NCBI GenBank assembly: GCA_903885375.1
Contig: CAISIK010000014.1
Location: 62,001-126,000 of the forward strand
Origin: an uncultured Pseudomonadota bacterium
GTDB taxonomy: Bacteria; Myxococcota_A; UBA796; SXON01
Length of the DNA: 64,000 nt
Direction: 5' to 3'
Below the pieces are notes generated by a model. It made no database searches, was not told the DNA's origin, and saw only the letters and a program-made list of their open reading frames with translations. This document shows, one piece after another, positions 52,483 to 61,966 of the stretch (positions are counted from its first letter, which is position 1; each line of letters starts with the position of its first letter). Both the position numbers and the translations under genes were made by a program.

Positions 52483-53784
52483 TCAGGCGAGGTAGCCGAG
52501 GGCCTTCGCCTCGGCGGTCAGCGCGTCGCGGAAGCGGGGGTGGGCCACCCCGATGAGGGCGAGCGTACGCTTGCGCACGCTGAGCCCGTGGAGGTCGGCG
52601 CGGCCCCACTCCGTGACCACGTGATGCACATCCCCGCGGCTCGTCACCACGCCGGCCCCGGGCGAGAGCGTGCCGACGATGCGGCTCACGGTGCCGCCGC
52701 GGGCCGTCGAGGGCAGGGCCACCACGGGGCGCCCGCCGGGGGAGCGGGCGGCGCCGCGGATGAAGTCCACCTGTCCGCCGATGCCGGAGTAGAACCGGTG
52801 GCCGAGGCTGTCGGCGTTGACTTGTCCGGTGAGGTCGATCGAGAGCGCCGAGTTGATGGCCACGACGTTGGGCTCGGCCGCGATGACCCCGGGGTCGTTG
52901 GTGATGTCGCTCGGCTGCATCTCCACGGCCGGATTGTCGTGGCACCAGGCGTACAACGCGGTGGACCCCAGCACGAAGGAGGTCACCGTCTTTCCCGGCC
53001 AGCGCACCTTTCGGGAGCCATCGGCCACGCCGGCTTCGATGAGCCGCATCATGCCGTCGGAAAGGAGCTCGGTGTGGAAACCGAGGTGCTTCCGGTCGCC
53101 GAGGCGGGCCAGCACGCCATCGGGGATGGCCCCGATTCCGGCCTGGATGACATCACCATCGCCGATGAGCTCGGCCACGCGGCCGGCGATGCGGTGGAGC
53201 ACCGGGTCGGGGGACTCGCTCGGCAACTCCATCAGGGCGTGATCGACCTCCACGAGCGCGTCGATCTGCGAAACATGCAGGGAGGAGGCGCCCAGCGTGC
53301 GCGGCATGCGCGGGTTGACCTCGGCGATGACCCGGCCGGCGTTGTCGACGGCGGAGCGCATGACATCGACCGTGACCCCCATCGAGCACCACCCGTGTGC
53401 GTCGGGAGGCGACACCTGCACGAGCGCAGCATCGAGGGGCAGGCCGCCGCCCGGTCGGAACAGCGCGGGTACCTCCGACAGGAACACCGGCGTGTAGTCG
53501 GCGTAGCCGCGGCTCACCGCTTCGCGGACGGCCGGCCCGATGAAGAGGGCGTTCACGCGGAAGTGGCCGCGTGCCTCGGGCGCCACGAGCGCCCCGCCGC
53601 CGAGCGAGAGCACCTGCACGAGCTCCAGCTCGCGGAAGCGCCCCGCCGCGGCGGCCAGGGCCGCCACCAGCGTGCTCGGCTCGCCTGCGTTCGCGCCGAT
53701 GGCGATGCGCCCGCTCGCGGGGAGCATTGCGATGGCCGCCTCCGCCGAGCAGGGCTGCGGGAGGGCAGGGGAGCCGTTGCTCAC
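52483..53784 (-). CDS. Acetyl-CoA hydrolase/transferase (4-hydroxybutyrate CoA-transferase-like)
   Basis: 433 residues. N-terminal IAIGANAGEPSTLVAAL, SRGYADYTPVFLSEVPALF, DAALVQVSPPDAHGWCSMGVTVD, and the C-terminal GIGAIPDGVLARLGDRKHLGFHTELLSDG (split: GIGAIPDGVL, HTELLSDG), GGQVDFIRGAARSPGGRPVVALPSTA (as GGQVDFIRGA) and HHVVTEWG. The Glu of HTELLSDG is the likely CoA-ester nucleophile. Moves CoA between acetate-type acids. Start GTG 53784 overlaps the previous stop (GTGA). Last gene of a three-gene operon driven by a -24/-12 promoter; suits acid or energy metabolism under low oxygen. Confidence 0.9.
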   Translation of the reverse strand: MSNGSPALPQPCSAEAAIAMLPASGRIAIGANAGEPSTLVAALAAAAGRFRELELVQVLSLGGGALVAPEARGHFRVNALFIGPAVREAVSRGYADYTPVFLSEVPALFRPGGGLPLDAALVQVSPPDAHGWCSMGVTVDVMRSAVDNAGRVIAEVNPRMPRTLGASSLHVSQIDALVEVDHALMELPSESPDPVLHRIAGRVAELIGDGDVIQAGIGAIPDGVLARLGDRKHLGFHTELLSDGMMRLIEAGVADGSRKVRWPGKTVTSFVLGSTALYAWCHDNPAVEMQPSDITNDPGVIAAEPNVVAINSALSIDLTGQVNADSLGHRFYSGIGGQVDFIRGAARSPGGRPVVALPSTARGGTVSRIVGTLSPGAGVVTSRGDVHHVVTEWGRADLHGLSVRKRTLALIGVAHPRFRDALTAEAKALGYLA

Positions 53785-54398
53785 GGCGCGCTCGTGTGGC
53801 AGGCGGGGTTTTCCTCGGTGAGCTGGCTGCGCACCCCGACGGAGAAGAGGCCGGCGGCGAGCACCCCGGCCGCCACTGCCCTGCGCAACCACGGCCGGGC
53901 GGCGGCGAGGCGCCGCAATGCGTGCGCGGCCAAGCCGAGCGCGGGGAGCGTGCCGAGCCAGAAGGTGGCGAGGGTGGCGGCACCGCCGAGCGCCGAGCCG
54001 GCCGGTACGGCCAGCGCGAGGGCGCTCCACAGGAGCCCGCACGGCAGGAGGCCGCTCACCACGCCGAAGGCGAACCGCCCGGCCTGGCCGCCGCGGCGGA
54101 GGGCGGCGGTGGCGAGCGCGGGCAGCCCGAAGGAGGGGGGGCTCCAGTGGGGAGTGAAGCCGGCCAGGCGGGCGGCGAACCACACGAGGAGCACGACGGA
54201 GAGGCCGGCGGTGAGCCGCGGGTCGAGAAAGGACGCCCGCCCGGCGGCGCCGGCGAGGGCACCGAGGCCCACGTAGGTGGTGAGCCGCCCGGCGTGCCAG
54301 GCGGGCCCTGCGGCCGTGGAGAAGGGCCCGCACATGCCCACACAATGCGGCCCGCCCAGGAGCGCGGCCACGAGGGCGCCGGTGAGGAGCGGAATCAC
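53781..54398 (-). CDS. SafE/DsbD_2-like membrane protein (GPHCxGMCGP)
   Basis: 205 residues with about six hydrophobic helices. The N-terminal LLGGPHCVGMCGPFSTA is the hallmark of the sulfite exporter TauE/SafE (DsbD_2) group that is often encoded beside cbb3 oxidase or copper/haem maturation genes; SGLLPCGLLWSAL is the matching second Cys motif. Start GTG 54398 overlaps the upstream stop (GTGA); a longer frame lacks support. Probably moves reductant or metal across the inner membrane. Its location next to the cco region and the oxygen-sensing regulator fits a maturation role (inference). Confidence 0.8.
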   Translation of the reverse strand: MIPLLTGALVAALLGGPHCVGMCGPFSTAAGPAWHAGRLTTYVGLGALAGAAGRASFLDPRLTAGLSVVLLVWFAARLAGFTPHWSPPSFGLPALATAALRRGGQAGRFAFGVVSGLLPCGLLWSALALAVPAGSALGGAATLATFWLGTLPALGLAAHALRRLAAARPWLRRAVAAGVLAAGLFSVGVRSQLTEENPACHTSAP

Positions 54399-54634
54399 GG
54401 GTTGTACTCGACGGCGAGCAGGGCCGCCGGGCCGGACCCGGGGCGAACGAGGACCTCCACCCGCGGCACTCCGAAGGAGGTGAGCGCGCGCCGAACAGCG
54501 GCGGCGAACGCTTCCGCCCCCGAGGCCTCGCCGAGCCCGACCGTGACCGAACACAGCCGCTCCTGTCGGCCGCGCGCAGAGCTCAGCACGGCGTTCACAA
54601 CGTCATCGACCTGTTGTTGAAGGCGAAGGTTCAC
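54395..54634 (-). CDS. Small HypA-like protein without zinc domain
   Basis: 79 residues. GTG 54634 is chosen because GGAG lies 5 bases upstream and the sigma-54 start is about 11 nt before it; in-frame ATGs at 54685 and 54715 lie upstream of the promoter. The pattern QQVDDVVNAVLSSARGRQ ... CSVTVGLGEASGAEAF ... VEVLVRPGSGPA is reminiscent of the N-terminal half of the nickel chaperone HypA, but no CxxC zinc site follows. Unknown function; translationally coupled to the SafE-like gene. Confidence 0.5.
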   Translation of the reverse strand: MNLRLQQQVDDVVNAVLSSARGRQERLCSVTVGLGEASGAEAFAAAVRRALTSFGVPRVEVLVRPGSGPAALLAVEYNP

Positions 54635-54655
54635 GGGCGCTCCGGATTCCTTCGT

Positions 54656-54671
54656 AGCAAGCGGCGTGCCG
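54656..54671 (-). promoter_or_regulatory. Sigma-54 promoter of the CoA-transferase operon
   Basis: Minus strand CGGCACG-CCGC-TTGCT, GG at 54670-54669 and GC at 54658-54657, spacing 12. Predicted start near 54645, leaving an 11-nt leader that includes GGAG. Confidence 0.68.
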
Positions 54672-54700
54672 CCCTTCGGGGGCATGGAATCCCCGGATGA

Positions 54701-54716
54701 TGTGCGATATGACACA
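54701..54716. promoter_or_regulatory. Dyad between divergent sigma-54 promoters, probable enhancer (UAS)
   Basis: TGTGCGATATGACACA, 12 of 16 positions symmetric (TGTGnnATATnnCACA). It lies almost midway, about 30 bp, from the -24 elements of both flanking divergent promoters, the position of an activator-binding site. It is AT-rich against the local background. Confidence 0.55.
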
Positions 54717-54744
54717 CTGCGGGGTGGAATTCGCCCGTTTTCGG

Positions 54745-54760
54745 TGGCACCGCTCTTGCG
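54745..54760 (+). promoter_or_regulatory. Sigma-54 promoter of the response regulator gene
   Basis: TGGCACC-GCTC-TTGCG: GG at 54746-54747, GC at 54758-54759, spacing 12. Predicted start near 54771; the leader has AGGTAGGA before ATG 54784. Confidence 0.72.
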
Positions 54761-54783
54761 AATGGGGAGGCAGGTAGGAACCC

Positions 54784-56154
<1,371 letters not shown>

Positions 56155-57672
56155 TCACCCCGCGGGGCGCAGTTCCAGCAGGAAGGCGGCACCGCCCAGC
56201 GAGCCCGAGCCCACGGTGAGCCGGCCGCCCATGGCCTGGGTGGCCTTCCGGCAGATGGCGAGCCCGAGACCGGTCCCGCGGGTACGCGTGGTGAAGAAGG
56301 GTTCGAAGATCTTCTCGCGGTTTTCCGGGGCGATGCCCGGCCCCGAGTCGTGCACGAGCACGCGGCACCCCTCCACCTCGAGGTGCACCTCTCCCTGCTC
56401 ACCGACCGCCTGCACGGCGTTGATCACGAGGTTCAGGAGCACCTGATGCAGCAGGTTGGGGTCGGCCAGGGCGGCGCCCTCGCCGCTCAGCGTCACGGTC
56501 ACGCCGGGGTGATCGCGCTGCGTGAGCTCCACGATCTGCCGGGCCGCTTCGTCGAGCCGGACCACGGAGACGCGCGCCTCGGTGGGCCGGGCGAAGTCGA
56601 GCAGCTCGGTCACGAGCGTGTCGAGCCGCCGCACCTGCTGCTCCACCTTCTCCATGATGGGCTTGCGACGGTCATCCTCGGGCATGGAGCGGGAGAGCAC
56701 CTGCAGGGCCCCGGAGATGCCCGCCAGGGGGTTGCGGAGCTCGTGGGCCACCGCGGCCGACAGCGCGCCGAGCTGGGCGAGCGACTCGGTCTTGCGCATC
56801 CGGCTCTCGGCGAGGATGGCCTCGGTGAGCTCCTCCAGCTGCACGAGCACGCGCGCGTGCGGATGATCGAGGGGGACGATGGTGATCTGGAAGTTGCGGG
56901 CCTCGCCGTTGAGCGCCACATCCACCCGCGTGAGCGTGAGCTCGCGGTGGCTCTGGAGCACGTGGTCCATCTTGGCCTCGAGCTCGGCGCCTGCGAGGAG
57001 CGCGGGCGGGAGCGCATCCTGCCAGGGCCGTCCGATGACGGGCACCTCGCCGAACAGCCGCCTTCCCGGCCGGGTGGCGGCCGTGACGTTGCCACGGCTG
57101 TCGATCAGCAGCACCGAGACGGGGAGGTGGGACACCAGGATGTCCTGCAGGGACCGCATCTGGGCCACCTCGCGTGAGGTCACGTAGGTGCCGGTCATGA
57201 TGGCGAGGTCCATGTCGCACACCCGGGAGAGCGACTGGATGGTGAGCGCCGCTGCCTCCGGTGTTTGCGTTGCGAGCGCGATGGCGCCGAGGCCCTCGCG
57301 AAACACGTTCATCGCGGTGAAGATGTACCGGGAGTTGAGACCCACTTCGTGGTGCACGCGCCCGATACGCTCCCGACGAACGTAGTAGGCCTCATCCCAC
57401 GGGCCTCGCACGAGCTCCTCGGCCCACTTGCGGAGGGTGCCCTTCAGGCGCTCGACCTGCGCCTCGTCGCGAAGCACCGCAGCGGCCCCCGGTGACTCGA
57501 GAATTCGGGCGTAGAACACCTCGGTGAGGGCGAACAGCTCGACCTCGACGGCGGGCCAGAGCCGGACGAGGCGCCGTTCGTCGTCGGGACCGAACCGGAT
57601 CCAGTGCTTCATCTCGTCGAAGGCGTTCTGCATGGCCCCGAAGATGCCGCGCCGCTGGCCCCGCGGCAACAT
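56155..57672 (-). CDS. Globin-coupled sensor histidine kinase
   Basis: 505 residues (an ATG at 57633 is an alternative start). Residues about 26-165 match the protoglobin/globin-coupled-sensor domain: FALTEVFYARIL, then RRERIGRVHHEVGLNSRYIF with proximal haem His107, and helices continuing to DMDLAIMTG. Then a PAS-like domain (about 178-285, VSVLLIDSRGNVTAATRPG), HisKA with AVAHELRNPLAGISG (His310) and an HATPase domain with NLVINAVQAVG, DSGPGIAP and GTGLGLAI. No transmembrane segment, so it is cytoplasmic and senses O2 or another haem ligand. Convergent with the NtrC-type regulator, its presumed partner, and divergent from the cco cluster. Confidence 0.9.
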   Translation of the reverse strand: MLPRGQRRGIFGAMQNAFDEMKHWIRFGPDDERRLVRLWPAVEVELFALTEVFYARILESPGAAAVLRDEAQVERLKGTLRKWAEELVRGPWDEAYYVRRERIGRVHHEVGLNSRYIFTAMNVFREGLGAIALATQTPEAAALTIQSLSRVCDMDLAIMTGTYVTSREVAQMRSLQDILVSHLPVSVLLIDSRGNVTAATRPGRRLFGEVPVIGRPWQDALPPALLAGAELEAKMDHVLQSHRELTLTRVDVALNGEARNFQITIVPLDHPHARVLVQLEELTEAILAESRMRKTESLAQLGALSAAVAHELRNPLAGISGALQVLSRSMPEDDRRKPIMEKVEQQVRRLDTLVTELLDFARPTEARVSVVRLDEAARQIVELTQRDHPGVTVTLSGEGAALADPNLLHQVLLNLVINAVQAVGEQGEVHLEVEGCRVLVHDSGPGIAPENREKIFEPFFTTRTRGTGLGLAICRKATQAMGGRLTVGSGSLGGAAFLLELRPAG

Positions 57673-57683
57673 GGGCGATCCCG

Positions 57684-57699
57684 CACCCTGCCATGGGTG
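57684..57699. promoter_or_regulatory. Dyad upstream of the cco sigma-54 promoter
   Basis: CACCC-TGCCAT-GGGTG, perfect 5-bp arms, 16 bp overall, about 41 bp upstream of the -24 element. Same length as the 54701 dyad but a different sequence; possible activator site. Confidence 0.3.
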
Positions 57700-57739
57700 A
57701 AAACCCCCGCCCCCGACGAAAAGTGCGGCGTCATGCGGC

Positions 57740-57755
57740 TGGCACGCGAATTGCT
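57740..57755 (+). promoter_or_regulatory. Consensus sigma-54 promoter of the cbb3 oxidase cluster
   Basis: TGGCACG-CGAA-TTGCT is a full match to the -24/-12 consensus, GG at 57741-57742 and GC at 57753-57754. Predicted start about 57766; AGGAG (57768-57772) and the TTG start codon (57780) follow at once. Confidence 0.82.
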
Positions 57756-57779
57756 TGGTGACTGCCGCAGGAGTCGCCC

Positions 57780-59192
57780 TTGTCCCAGCCCCCTCCCAAC
57801 TACGACGACCAGATCGTTCGGCGCTTCGTGAGCGTCACGGTGATCTGGGGTTTCGTCGGCATGCTCGTCGGCGTGATCCTCGCCCTGCAGCTGGCGTGGT
57901 GGCCGGCCAACCTCGGGTTGCCGTACACCAGCTTTGGGCGCCTGCGTCCGCTGCACACCAACGCGGTGATCTTCGCCTTCACGGCCAACGCGCTCTTCGC
58001 CGGCATCTACTACTCGATGCAGCGCCTGCTCAAGGTGCGCATGTGGTCCGACAAGCTCTCGGCCGTGCACTTCTGGGGCTGGCAGGCCATCATCGTGGCC
58101 GCGGCCATCACGCTCCCGCTCGGCCTCACGCAGGGCAAGGAGTACGCCGAGCTGATCTGGCCCATCGACCTCGCCATCGCCGTGGTCTGGGTGGCCTTCG
58201 CCATCAACTTCTTCGGCACCATCGCCATCCGGAAGGTGGCGCATCTGTACGTGGCCATCTGGTTCTACATGTCGATGGTCATCACCATCGCGGTGCTCCA
58301 CATCGTGAACAGCCTCGCGATGCCCGCCACGCTCACGCGCAGCTACCCCGTGTTCAGCGGGCTCACCGATGCGCTCGTGCAGTGGTGGTACGGCCACAAC
58401 GCGGTCGGCTTCCTCCTGACCACGCCCATCCTCGGGCTGATGTACTACTTCCTGCCGCGTGCGGCGGAGCGGCCCGTCTACAGCTACCGGCTGTCGATCA
58501 TCCACTTCTGGGCGCTGGTCTTCCTCTACCTCTGGGCCGGCCCCCACCACCTGCTCTACAGCGCCCTGCCCGACTGGGCCCAAACCCTCGGCATGGTGTT
58601 CAGCATCGTGCTGCTCGCCCCCTCCTGGGGCGGCATGCTCAACGGGCTCCTCACGCTCCGCGGTGCCTGGGATCGGCTGCGTACCGACCCGGTGCTCAAG
58701 TTCTTCGTGGTGGGCATCACCTTCTACGGCATGTCCACCTTCGAAGGGCCGATGATGTCGATCCGGTCGGTGAACTCGCTCTCGCACTACACCGACTGGA
58801 CCATCGCGCACGTGCACCAGGGCGCGCTCGGCTGGGTGGGCATGACGATGTTCGGGATGATCTATTGGCTCGCCCCGCGGATCTGGTACCGGCCGCTGCA
58901 CTCGGTGTCGCTCGCCACCACGCACTTCTGGCTCGCGACGGTGGGCATCGTGCTCTACGTCGTGGCCATGTGGACGGCTGGGGTCACGCAGGGCCTCATG
59001 TGGCGCGGGCTCACGCCGGATGGGCTCCTGCAGTACCCGAACTTCCTCGACACGGTGACCGGGCTCATCCCCTTCTACTGGATCCGGGTCATCGGCGGCG
59101 CGATGTACCTCGTGGGCCTCTGCCTGCTCGCCTACAACCTCTGGCGGACGGCCACGGCCCCCGCCGCATCTTCCCAGCTGGAGGCCGCATGA
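57780..59192 (+). CDS. ccoN: cbb3-type cytochrome c oxidase subunit I
   Basis: 470 residues, about 12 transmembrane helices; O2-reducing haem b/b3-CuB subunit. [11 protein letters not shown] (low-spin haem His), [11 protein letters not shown] (CuB His with the following Tyr/Val pattern of C-type oxidases), [10 protein letters not shown] (CuB pair), and [12 protein letters not shown] (haem b3/b His). Start TTG 57780 has AGGAG 7 bases upstream; no ATG is near. Ends with ATGA overlap into ccoO. Terminal oxidase for microaerobic respiration. Confidence 0.96.
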   Translation: MSQPPPNYDDQIVRRFVSVTVIWGFVGMLVGVILALQLAWWPANLGLPYTSFGRLRPLHTNAVIFAFTANALFAGIYYSMQRLLKVRMWSDKLSAVHFWGWQAIIVAAAITLPLGLTQGKEYAELIWPIDLAIAVVWVAFAINFFGTIAIRKVAHLYVAIWFYMSMVITIAVLHIVNSLAMPATLTRSYPVFSGLTDALVQWWYGHNAVGFLLTTPILGLMYYFLPRAAERPVYSYRLSIIHFWALVFLYLWAGPHHLLYSALPDWAQTLGMVFSIVLLAPSWGGMLNGLLTLRGAWDRLRTDPVLKFFVVGITFYGMSTFEGPMMSIRSVNSLSHYTDWTIAHVHQGALGWVGMTMFGMIYWLAPRIWYRPLHSVSLATTHFWLATVGIVLYVVAMWTAGVTQGLMWRGLTPDGLLQYPNFLDTVTGLIPFYWIRVIGGAMYLVGLCLLAYNLWRTATAPAASSQLEAA

Positions 59193-59872
59193 GTCAGGAA
59201 CCCTGGCATCGTCGGGTCCTGGAGCACCGCGCGGGCCTGTTCGCCGTGCTCACGACCATCACGATCACCATCGGCGGCCTGGTGGAGATCGTGCCGATGT
59301 ACACCATCCCCACGGACCCCCACGCCACCGAGGCCACGCTCTACACCCCGCTGGAGCAGGCCGGCCGCGACATCTATGTTCGCGAGGGCTGCTACAACTG
59401 CCACTCGCAGATGGTGCGGCCGATGCGTGCGGAAACCGTGCGCTACGGCGCTTGGACGCGGGCCTGGGAGTACCAGTGGGACCGGCCCTTCCAGCTCGGC
59501 TCGCGGCGGATCGGCCCCGACCTGCAGCGCGTGGGCGGCAAGTACCCCGATGCGTGGCACTGGGAGCACCTCCGTGCCCCCCGCAGCACCTCGCCGGGGA
59601 GCATCATGCCCGCCTACGGGTGGCTGGCGGAAGACGAGATCGATCCCGCCGACGTGGCCGCCTCCGTGCGCGCGCTGGCCACGCTCGGGCACCCCTACGC
59701 CGACACGAGCGAAGCGGGCGTCGGTGCGCAGCTCGAAGCCCAGGGCGGCGAGATCGTGAAGCGGCTCGCCAGCGCGAAGATCGCCGCCTCTCCGCTAAGC
59801 GAGGCCGTCGCGCTCACCGCCTACCTTCAGCGCCTCGGTTTGGATGGCCGCGCCGCCCTGGAGACCCCATGA
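59189..59872 (+). CDS. ccoO: cbb3 oxidase monohaem subunit II
   Basis: 227 residues. One N-terminal membrane anchor (about 17-38, [20 protein letters not shown]), then a periplasmic haem c domain with [11 protein letters not shown] (about 69-79) and the axial Met likely in SIMPAYGWL (about 137). [17 protein letters not shown] precedes the haem as in all CcoO. ATG overlaps the ccoN stop; its own stop overlaps ccoQ. Confidence 0.96.
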   Translation: MSQEPWHRRVLEHRAGLFAVLTTITITIGGLVEIVPMYTIPTDPHATEATLYTPLEQAGRDIYVREGCYNCHSQMVRPMRAETVRYGAWTRAWEYQWDRPFQLGSRRIGPDLQRVGGKYPDAWHWEHLRAPRSTSPGSIMPAYGWLAEDEIDPADVAASVRALATLGHPYADTSEAGVGAQLEAQGGEIVKRLASAKIAASPLSEAVALTAYLQRLGLDGRAALETP

Positions 59873-60045
59873 ACCCCGTGCGTGATGCCGCCGCCACCGC
59901 CGCCTACGGCTGGTTGCCCGGCGCGATGACCGTGGCCTTCCTTGTGTTCTTCGTGGCCTGGGCCGTCTGGGCCTACCTGCCCTCCAACCGCGCCCGCCTC
60001 GAAGCGGCCGGGCGGCTCCCCCTCGACGATGGAGATGAGACATGA
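59869..60045 (+). CDS. ccoQ: CcoQ-like small oxidase subunit
   Basis: 58 residues with one membrane helix (TVAFLVFFVAWAVWAYLP, about 21-38) and a charged tail (SNRARLEAAGRLPLDDGDET). Size, helix, position between ccoO and ccoP, and 4-bp overlaps at both ends identify it. CcoQ stabilises the oxidase in characterised systems. Confidence 0.88.
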   Translation: MNPVRDAAATAAYGWLPGAMTVAFLVFFVAWAVWAYLPSNRARLEAAGRLPLDDGDET

Positions 60046-60572
60046 GCGCGCGCGAGCAGGACAAGGTGATGGGGCATGCCGCCGACAACGACGGCATCGA
60101 GGAGTACGACAACGCGCTGCCCGCGTGGTGGCTGTGGCTGCTCTACGGGACCATCGTTTTCGCCGTGGGCTACACGGTGGACTACCACTTCATCTCCAAA
60201 CGTTCGCAGGCCGGCGAGTACGACGCCGAGGTGGCCGCTGCGGAGGAGGCCATGGCGGCGGTGCGTGCGGCTGCGCCCGTGCCCACGGGCGGCGCAGCCA
60301 ACCCCGCGGGGGCCATCGTGGGTGATCCGGAGGCGGGCAAGGCCATCTACGCTTCGACCTGCGTGGGGTGCCATGGCCCCGAGCTCAAGGGCGGCGTGGG
60401 GCCCGATCTGACTGATTCCACCTGGATCCACGGCGGTACGCTGGAGCAGATCACCCACACGGTCGCCAGCGGCGTGCCCGAGAAGGGCATGCTGAGCTGG
60501 GGGCCGGTGCTGGGCGCGGAGAAGGTGGCGCACGTGGCCGCGTTCGTGCACTCCGCCGGCGGCGGCCAGTAG
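60042..60572 (+). CDS. ccoP: CcoP-like subunit with a single haem c
   Basis: 176 residues. IEEYDNALPAWWLWLLYGTIVF is the classic CcoP N-terminus and membrane helix (about 19-45, in parts IEEYDNALPAWW and FAVGYTVDYHF). Then an Ala-rich linker and one cytochrome c domain with CVGCHG (about 107) and a distal Met in KGMLSWG. Canonical CcoP is about 300 residues with two haems, so the second domain is missing. Stop is 1 bp before ccoG. Confidence 0.9.
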   Translation: MSAREQDKVMGHAADNDGIEEYDNALPAWWLWLLYGTIVFAVGYTVDYHFISKRSQAGEYDAEVAAAEEAMAAVRAAAPVPTGGAANPAGAIVGDPEAGKAIYASTCVGCHGPELKGGVGPDLTDSTWIHGGTLEQITHTVASGVPEKGMLSWGPVLGAEKVAHVAAFVHSAGGGQ

Positions 60573-60573
60573 C

Positions 60574-61839
60574 ATGCTCCGTGGTGTCTACCCGCTCTCC
60601 GTGAAGGGGCGCTTCCAGAAGCTCCACCGCTGGACCGGGCTCCTGCTCCAGGCCTTCCTGTTTGTGACGCCCTGGCTCACCGTGGCCGGGCATCCTGCGG
60701 TGCAGTTCGACATCGGCGCGCGGCGGGCGTTCATCCTCGGGGAGGTGTTCACGCCGCGGGACACCATCTTTCTGGTGATCGCCGGGCTGTTCGGCGCGTT
60801 CTCGCTGTTCTTCTTCACGGCGCTCTACGGCCGCCTCTGGTGCGGCTACGCCTGTCCGCAGACGGTCTTCCTCGAGGAGTGGGTGCGCCCGGTCGAGCGC
60901 TTCTTCGAGGGCGACCGCGGCCAGCGCATGGCGCGGGATCGTAAGGGGTGGAGCCTCGATCGGGCCGCCCGCAAGGGCGCCAAGCTGGTGGTCTTCGTCT
61001 TGATGTCTGCGGTCGTGGCGATGACCTTCGTGAGCTGGTTCGCCGGCGCGCGAACCCTCTGGGGCGGTGGCGCCGGGCTGGCCACCTACGGCGTCGTCGC
61101 CGTGCTCGGCGGGATACTGTTCTTCGACTTCGCGTGGTTCCGCGAGCAGTTCTGCAACTACCTGTGCCCCTATGCCCGATTCCAGGGCGCGCTCGCCGAC
61201 GATGGCAGCCTCGTGGTGGCCTACCAGGTGGAGCTCGGCGAGCCGCGCAAGGGCACCGGCGCGTGCATCGCCTGCGAGAAGTGCGTGGCCGTGTGCCCCC
61301 AGGGCATCGACATCCGCGAGGGGTTCCAGCTCGAATGCATCACCTGCGCGCGCTGCGTGGATGCCTGCCAGGGCGTGATGGAGAAGCAGGGGCACCCGGA
61401 GAGCCTGATCATCTACAAGCCGCTGGTGCAGCGCCCGGCGGTTCGCCCGCGCACCGTGGCCTACGGCTCGCTCCTCACCGGGCTGGCCGTGGCGCTCGTG
61501 GTGCTGCTCGTTCAGCGCGACAACCTCGATGCCACCGTGGCCCGCGCGCCGGGCACGCTCTACACCGTCGACGCGGATGGCTGGGTCCGGAACACCTTCT
61601 TCCTGCGGCTCTCCAACAACAGCATGGACCCGGTGGATGTGTCGGTGGCCTCCACGATGGCCGACGCCGAGCTGCTCGTGCCGCCCTTGCACCTCGCGGC
61701 CACCGAGTCCGGCATGACCCCGGTGGTGGTCCGCCTGCCACCCGCCGCCCAGCGCGCGCGCACGCTGCCGCTCGAGCTCGTCGTCTCGGCGGGGGGCACC
61801 ACCCTCGAAGTGGAAACCACCTTCAAGACCGGAGGCTGA
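60574..61839 (+). CDS. ccoG: CcoG/RdxA/FixG polyferredoxin
   Basis: 421 residues. Several membrane helices; GRLWCGYACPQTVFLEEW (about 88-105) and NYLCPYARFQG cysteine pairs, then two 4Fe-4S motifs CIACEKCVAVCPQ (about 231-243) and CITCARCVDACQ (about 252-263), and a C-terminal Ig-like IG domain (SNNSMDPVDVSV ...). Characterised CcoG reduces Cu(II) for cbb3 assembly. Two-base gap to ccoP and 1 bp to the mini-FixH. Confidence 0.95.
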   Translation: MLRGVYPLSVKGRFQKLHRWTGLLLQAFLFVTPWLTVAGHPAVQFDIGARRAFILGEVFTPRDTIFLVIAGLFGAFSLFFFTALYGRLWCGYACPQTVFLEEWVRPVERFFEGDRGQRMARDRKGWSLDRAARKGAKLVVFVLMSAVVAMTFVSWFAGARTLWGGGAGLATYGVVAVLGGILFFDFAWFREQFCNYLCPYARFQGALADDGSLVVAYQVELGEPRKGTGACIACEKCVAVCPQGIDIREGFQLECITCARCVDACQGVMEKQGHPESLIIYKPLVQRPAVRPRTVAYGSLLTGLAVALVVLLVQRDNLDATVARAPGTLYTVDADGWVRNTFFLRLSNNSMDPVDVSVASTMADAELLVPPLHLAATESGMTPVVVRLPPAAQRARTLPLELVVSAGGTTLEVETTFKTGG

Positions 61840-61840
61840 C

Positions 61841-61966
61841 GTGCGTTGGCCCGTGGGCGTTGCCCTTTCCCTCTTCGTGGTCGTGGCGCTGCAGATCGCC
61901 TTCGCGGTGGTGGCCATCCAGAACGCCGACGTCGTCGACCCGACCTACGCCTCAGAAAAGCGGTGA
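61841..61966 (+). CDS. Mini-FixH: single-helix remnant in the FixH position
   Basis: 41 residues. GTG 61841 with GGAGG five bases upstream. One membrane helix (VALSLFVVVALQIAFAVVAI, about 7-26) followed by QNADVVDPTYASEKR, which matches the helix-loop start of FixH/CcoH (VxxDYYxKG) and then stops. The TGA overlaps the GTG of ccoI, so the order ccoG-fixH-ccoI is kept. Clean Shine-Dalgarno and coupling show it is a translated gene, not debris. Confidence 0.72.
   Translation: MRWPVGVALSLFVVVALQIAFAVVAIQNADVVDPTYASEKR

Noticed and set aside
57684..57699. Idea that the cco upstream dyad is the same site as the 54701 dyad
   Set aside because: Only the overall length agrees; the sequences (CACCC..GGGTG and TGTG..CACA) differ, so a common activator site is unproven.
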